Shown here one piece after another: positions 23,074 to 26,392 of a stretch of 26,392 bases of DNA. How positions within the stretch are numbered: position 1 is the first letter of the stretch; each line of letters starts with the position of its first letter. Source of the DNA: Clostridia bacterium (GTDB lineage: Bacteria; Bacillota; Clostridia; Christensenellales; UBA3700); the NCBI GenBank assembly GCA_900772745.1, contig CAAGRV010000144.1:1-26392 (forward strand). Direction: 5' to 3'. A program made the position numbers and the translations under genes. Under the pieces are notes generated by a model. That model saw only the letters and a list, made by a program, of their open reading frames with translations, was not told the origin of the DNA and did no database searches.

Positions 23074-24424
23074 GAGCGGACAACTCTCTTTGGCTGGCGA
23101 TAAGGCTATAAAAAGTGCGGATTTGGTAGTGGTCAAGACAAGATTGACCGCCACCTATACATATTTTGAAGACAACAATATTACCAACATTTCCCTAGAC
23201 GATATTTTTGTAAATGCGGAAAACTTCGAAGACTTGGACAACAAGGTCGTTGATTTTTTGTTGGAGCAAGATAAGAATAAAAATATTTGTTTTTGTGTAG
23301 ACGGCAGCGGTTGGGAAGATAGAGCCGTGGCATTGCTACTCACCAAAACCAATGCAAAAGTGCTGGCTGGCGTGAGCCGTGGCGTAGTCAAGTCAGATAT
23401 GGCACGAGGACTGGTAAGTATAAGTTGTTATGAGCTACTCGGCATCGTGGGTTGGGACTATGACACTCGTATGACTTTGGTCGTGACTGATATTGACAAC
23501 GTGATGGTTGCGAGCGAATTGAAAATAGTTTTGTCCAATCTCATAGGCGAAGAGCAAAAAGTAGTGTTCAACGGCAGAGAAATCCAATTGTACGAATTGG
23601 ACAGACAAAAAGATTTTGGATATGACAGCTATCTCAAAGTGGGAGCTGTGGAAACTTTGGACAAAAAACGCTTTAATTTGTGCGACCTGTATTGGATTAT
23701 GCGCAGACTTAGAGGTGTGGACGGCTGTCCTTGGGACAAGGAACAAACGCACGAGTCTATCCGCAAAAATATGATTGAAGAGGCTTATGAGCTGGTCGAC
23801 GCAATCAACAAAAACGACCTTGATAATATGATTGAAGAGACAGGCGACGTGTTGTTGCAAGCTGTTTTCCACGCAGTAATAGGCGAAGACGAGGGCGAGT
23901 ATAACTGGCAAGATGCGGTAAGCGGACTTTGTAAAAAACTCATCGAGCGTCATACTCATATCTTTGGCAATGTGGTTGCACACAACAAAGAAGAGGCTTT
24001 GCAAGCGTGGAATGACGCCAAAGCCAAAGAGAAAAATACCGCAACACTTGCAGCCAAAATGAAGAAAATCGTGGGACTTCCTAGCCTTATGCAAGCATAC
24101 AAAACTCAAAAAGTTGCGAGCAAAGCTGGTATGGAATTTGGCAGTGAACAAGACGTGTTCGACAAAGTGATTGAAGAGCTCGGCGAAGTGAAGAGAGCGG
24201 GCGAGCAAGATATGGAAATGGAGCTGGGCGACAGCATTTTCGCTATGGTCAACCTTTGCAGATGGAAGGGCGTTGATCCCGAAGTTGCACTGGCTAGAGC
24301 CAATGAAAAATTCGTGAGAAGATGCGAGTATGTCGAAACTCATTGTGAGGATATGTCCAAGATGAGCAGTAGCCAACTCGACGAGTTGTGGGAGAGAGCA
24401 AAACTTGAAGATAGCCAACATTGA
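23045..24424 (+). CDS. mazG: MazG-type nucleoside triphosphate pyrophosphohydrolase with tetrapyrrole-methylase-like N-terminus (YabN)
   Basis: The product is 459 residues. ATG 23045 follows AAAGGAG (23033-23039) and begins MITIVGMGIESGQLSLAGDKAI, the start of the SAM-dependent methylase-like domain, which covers about 1-200 and looks degenerate (weak GDP-type motifs). The MazG part follows: GCPWDKEQTHESIRKNMIEEAYE (217-239) with the EExxE metal site and EETGDVLLQAVFHA (254-267). A second, shorter MazG repeat is at about 345-420 (VFDKVIEELGEVKRA..ELGDSIFAMVNL). MazG converts NTPs to NMPs and clears abnormal nucleotides. The fusion matches B. subtilis YabN. The stop overlaps the dus start by 20 bases. 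Confidence 0.93.
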   Translation: MITIVGMGIESGQLSLAGDKAIKSADLVVVKTRLTATYTYFEDNNITNISLDDIFVNAENFEDLDNKVVDFLLEQDKNKNICFCVDGSGWEDRAVALLLTKTNAKVLAGVSRGVVKSDMARGLVSISCYELLGIVGWDYDTRMTLVVTDIDNVMVASELKIVLSNLIGEEQKVVFNGREIQLYELDRQKDFGYDSYLKVGAVETLDKKRFNLCDLYWIMRRLRGVDGCPWDKEQTHESIRKNMIEEAYELVDAINKNDLDNMIEETGDVLLQAVFHAVIGEDEGEYNWQDAVSGLCKKLIERHTHIFGNVVAHNKEEALQAWNDAKAKEKNTATLAAKMKKIVGLPSLMQAYKTQKVASKAGMEFGSEQDVFDKVIEELGEVKRAGEQDMEMELGDSIFAMVNLCRWKGVDPEVALARANEKFVRRCEYVETHCEDMSKMSSSQLDELWERAKLEDSQH

Positions 24425-25334
24425 ACTGACAAGCAACGCCGTCCTTGCGCCAATCGCAGGGTATAGCGACGTGGGATTTAGGAATGTGTGCGCTCGTATG
24501 GGGGCGGGCATTACTTATACCGAAATGGTGTCGGCTAAGGGGCTGGCGTATGGGAGCGAAAAGACTTTCGAACTGTTGCAAACTACCGATGACGAGCGTG
24601 TAAAAGCCGTGCAAATTTTTGGAAGTGAGCCAATTTATATTCAAAAAGCCGTGGAAGATAGCATGCTGGACAAGTTCGATATAATTGATATCAATATGGG
24701 TTGCCCTATGCCAAAGATAGTCAACAACAACGAAGGAAGTGCTTTGCTTGCCAATCCACAACTGGCAATGGAGATTGTCAAAGCCGCCAAATGCGTGGGC
24801 AAGCCTGTCACTGTCAAATTCCGTTTGGGGATCAAAGCGGGCGAATATGTGGCAAGAGATTTTGCAAGGTATATGCAAGATGCAGGGGCGGACGCCATCA
24901 CCGTGCACGGCAGAACAAGAGAGCAAATGTACAGCGGAAAAGCCGACTGGGAAGAGATTGGAAGAGTCGTGGAATGTGTGGAAATACCCGTGTTTGCCAA
25001 TGGCGACGTGTGCAGTAAACAAGACTATGACGATATTTTGGAATTGACGCATGCCGACGGCGTGATGATAGCTAGAGGGGCGCTCGGCAATCCTATAATT
25101 TTTGGAGAAATCTTGGGAAAGGATATGAGCGGGGTGAATCTCAGACAAGTTATATATGACCATCTGGACGTTATGAGCCAATTCCACAGCGAAAAATATA
25201 TCATACCCAACTTCAAGAAACATATGACGTATTATATGCGTGGATTGCACAGCTCCAAGAATGCAAGACTGGAAGCCTATGAGTGCAAAGATATAAAGAG
25301 TTTGAAAGAAGTGGTGGCAAAATACTTCGAATAA
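24405..25334 (+). CDS. dusB: tRNA-dihydrouridine synthase (DusB-like)
   Basis: A 309-residue FMN enzyme that reduces uridines in tRNA D-loops to dihydrouridine. TIM-barrel motifs: APIAGYSDVGFR (15-26, FMN), VQIFGSEP (69-76), DINMGCPMPKI with catalytic Cys100, VKFRLG (137-142), TVHGRTREQMYSGKADW (166-182), and GDV and ARGALGNP phosphate-binding loops. It starts with TTG at 24405, inside the mazG end, with GGGAG upstream; no ATG is near the family start. Translation is likely coupled to mazG. At 309 residues it is slightly shorter than typical DusB (about 320), with a complete C-terminal helical domain. Dus subgroup assignment is less sure than the enzyme class. Confidence 0.92.
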   Translation: MKIANIELTSNAVLAPIAGYSDVGFRNVCARMGAGITYTEMVSAKGLAYGSEKTFELLQTTDDERVKAVQIFGSEPIYIQKAVEDSMLDKFDIIDINMGCPMPKIVNNNEGSALLANPQLAMEIVKAAKCVGKPVTVKFRLGIKAGEYVARDFARYMQDAGADAITVHGRTREQMYSGKADWEEIGRVVECVEIPVFANGDVCSKQDYDDILELTHADGVMIARGALGNPIIFGEILGKDMSGVNLRQVIYDHLDVMSQFHSEKYIIPNFKKHMTYYMRGLHSSKNARLEAYECKDIKSLKEVVAKYFE

Positions 25335-25345
25335 AACCCCAAAAA

Positions 25346-25361
25346 GTCGATACATATCGAC
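25346..25361 (+). repeat. Hairpin element GTCGATACATATCGAC, copy in the trmL leader
   Basis: Identical to the element before tRNA-Leu(CAG) at 14748-14763. It lies between the dus stop and trmL, 51 bases before the trmL ATG. Flanked by A-rich bases (AAAAA before, AAAAAT after). It is too short and T-poor on the plus strand to be a terminator. Confidence 0.7.
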
Positions 25362-25412
25362 AAAAATACAAAAGATATAAGCATTTGGCGTGTCGCCAAA
25401 AAAGGAGAAAAA

Positions 25413-25961
25413 ATGATCAATATCGTTTTGGTAAATCCCGAAATTCCTAACAATACCGGCAATATCGTGCGTACTTGTGCGGTGACTGGTGCAAAATTGC
25501 ATATCATCGAGCCTTGCGGATTTAGTTGGGAAGACAAATATTTGAAGAGAAGTGGATTGGACTATTGGGAAATATCCGACGTCAACCGCTATCCTTCTAT
25601 GCAAGCTTTTTTGAAACAAAACTTTGGTGATTGTGCCGACATTCAAGACAACGTTGCGATGGCGGTGCGCAATACCCACAAAAATGCGAAAATGCAAATG
25701 TTTTTTGCCAGCACCAAAGCAGACCACAACCATTCTGACGTCAAGTATGACGAAGATTGTTATGTGTTCTTTGGCAGAGAAACAAAGGGATTGGACGAAG
25801 AACTTTTGCACGAGAATTATCAAGATTGTGTGCGTATTCCGATGCGTGCCAATGCACGTTCGCTCAACCTTGCCAACAGCGTGGCAATCATTATCTATGA
25901 GTATCACCGCCAGCATGATTATAAAGGACTCAGCGAGCAAGGTCATTTGACCAAATATTGA
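25413..25961 (+). CDS. trmL: tRNA (cytidine/uridine 34-2'-O)-methyltransferase TrmL
   Basis: A 182-residue SPOUT methylase that adds a 2'-O-methyl to the wobble base of leucine tRNAs (CAA and UAA anticodons in E. coli) from SAM. Motifs: NTGNIVRTCA (14-23), FFGRETKGLDEELL (119-132) and RIPMRANARSLNLANSVAII (141-160), which forms the knotted SAM pocket. ATG 25413 has a strong AAAGGAG. Slightly longer than E. coli TrmL (157), mainly by a middle insertion around residues 60-110. It follows dus by 78 bases including the hairpin element, and is followed after 13 bases by a HicB-like gene. Confidence 0.93.
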   Translation: MINIVLVNPEIPNNTGNIVRTCAVTGAKLHIIEPCGFSWEDKYLKRSGLDYWEISDVNRYPSMQAFLKQNFGDCADIQDNVAMAVRNTHKNAKMQMFFASTKADHNHSDVKYDEDCYVFFGRETKGLDEELLHENYQDCVRIPMRANARSLNLANSVAIIIYEYHRQHDYKGLSEQGHLTKY

Positions 25962-25974
25962 CAGCGGAGGGAGT

Positions 25975-26232
25975 ATGAAGTACGTTTATCCAGCACTTGT
26001 TAGCAAGATTGATGAGGGAGAATTCAAATATCATATCTGTTTCGTGGACTTTGGTATGAGTACCGATGGTACAAGCTTGGACGATGCAATGATGATGGCG
26101 GACGACTTGCTCAAAACAATCATCGAAACTTACCAAATTTTGGGAGATAAATTGCCTAAGCCGTCTGAGATAGACAATATCAAGAAGGAAAACGCCTCCG
26201 ATATGGTCAAAATGATTGAAGTTGAAGTGTAA
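25975..26232 (+). CDS. HicB-like protein, orphan
   Basis: An 85-residue protein starting MKYVYPALVSKIDEGEFKYHICFVDF, with TSLDDAMMMADDLLKTIIE and LPKPSEI, the partial RNase H-like fold of HicB antitoxins (the family pattern has YPA, a strand, then a DxxEAxxxA helix). HicB usually neutralises the HicA mRNA nuclease. No HicA gene is next to it, on either side, and no added DNA-binding domain is seen. It may be a solitary HicB used for another task, or its partner lies beyond the contig. GGAGGGAGT precedes the ATG, 13 bases after the trmL stop, so it is probably in the same transcript. Confidence 0.8.
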   Translation: MKYVYPALVSKIDEGEFKYHICFVDFGMSTDGTSLDDAMMMADDLLKTIIETYQILGDKLPKPSEIDNIKKENASDMVKMIEVEV

Positions 26233-26244
26233 ATTTTGGAGGAT

Positions 26245-26298
26245 ATGCAACAAAACAAGTCATATTGTGCGGTTGTATTTTGCATTCATATTATATAA
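26245..26298 (+). CDS. Possible 17-residue leader peptide
   Basis: ATG 26245 follows TTGGAGGA with a tight spacing, and the frame stops after 17 codons (MQQNKSYCAVVFCIHII). The ribosome site is better than chance but the peptide resembles nothing I know. It could be a small hydrophobic peptide or nothing. Confidence 0.2.
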   Translation: MQQNKSYCAVVFCIHII

Positions 26299-26311
26299 GT
26301 AGGGTTTTTAG

Positions 26312-26340
26312 TTGACAGATATATCAATCTGTGATAATCT
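26312..26340 (+). promoter_or_regulatory. Strong predicted promoter with an inverted repeat in the spacer
   Basis: A perfect TTGACA (26312-26317) and TAATCT (26335-26340) are 17 bases apart. ACAGAT (26315-26320) and ATCTGT (26327-26332) form an inverted repeat inside it, a possible operator. The gene it would serve lies beyond the contig end. Confidence 0.55.
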
Positions 26341-26367
26341 TTGATTAAAGGGAGATGCTACCCGTCT

Positions 26368-26392
26368 AGATCGGAAGAGCGTCGTGTAGGGA
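26368..26392 (+). other. Illumina adapter sequence (not genomic)
   Basis: The last 25 bases begin AGATCGGAAGAGC and continue exactly as the common Illumina read-through adapter. They are residual adapter at the contig end and should be trimmed. Confidence 0.97.

Noticed and set aside
24294..25946. 550-codon open frame on the minus strand opposite dus and trmL
   Set aside because: It is antisense to two clearly conserved enzymes, has no recognisable domain and no ribosome site; high His/Phe content is typical of a shadow frame.

Overview
The window looks like about 26.4 kb of chromosome from a low-to-mid GC Gram-positive, most likely an uncultured, spore-forming member of the Clostridia, probably from the gut. 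The evidence is a spoVT - flippase - mazG block in the Bacillus subtilis order, an ECF-type BioY/BirA biotin module of Firmicutes type, AGGAGG-type ribosome binding sites with TTGACA/TATAAT promoters, and a membrane-anchored M60 (mucin-type) peptidase. Taxonomy is inference. The last 25 bases (26368-26392) are Illumina adapter and not genome.

Layout. 1-1016: the 3' end of an APH-fold kinase, a doubtful 42-residue ORF and a DIP1984-like helical protein. 1017-1445: a non-coding stretch with a structured RNA candidate ending in a terminator, then the promoter of a 1068-residue surface M60 metallopeptidase (1446-4652). 4960-6874 (minus): a TPR protein followed by a DUF4037 nucleotidyltransferase-like protein. 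7013-9441: a biotin operon, bioY - DUF1284 - birA, behind a near-perfect BirA operator. 9535-9773: a MITE-like palindromic repeat. 9937-12471: a copper ATPase that appears to be leaderless and has a strong internal Shine-Dalgarno in front of its C-terminal CopZ-like domain. 12663-14300 (minus): an AT-rich two-gene type II restriction-modification cassette abutting the 3' stub of a tRNA gene. 14652-14738: tRNA-Leu(CAG), with a hairpin sequence and a 129-bp tandem repeat upstream. 15115-16605 (minus): a DUF1846 protein. 16791-17889: dut and an HD phosphohydrolase. 18143-20708: two orphan phage tail genes. 20949-26232: spoVT, a flippase, mazG, dus, trmL and a HicB-like protein, mostly overlapping or tightly spaced.

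How the genes fit together. The biotin block is a closed loop: BirA should sense biotin, repress its own operon at 7013-7049 and charge biotin enzymes, while BioY imports biotin. dut and the HD protein probably act in nucleotide clean-up, and mazG also hydrolyses NTPs. dus and trmL modify tRNA. The restriction cassette and the tail genes are accessory additions. The observations most worth following are the copA translation layout, the restriction cassette at a tRNA stub, the hairpin sequence shared by tRNA-Leu and trmL leaders, the tail-fibre island with a leucine-rich insert, and the structured RNA before the M60 gene.
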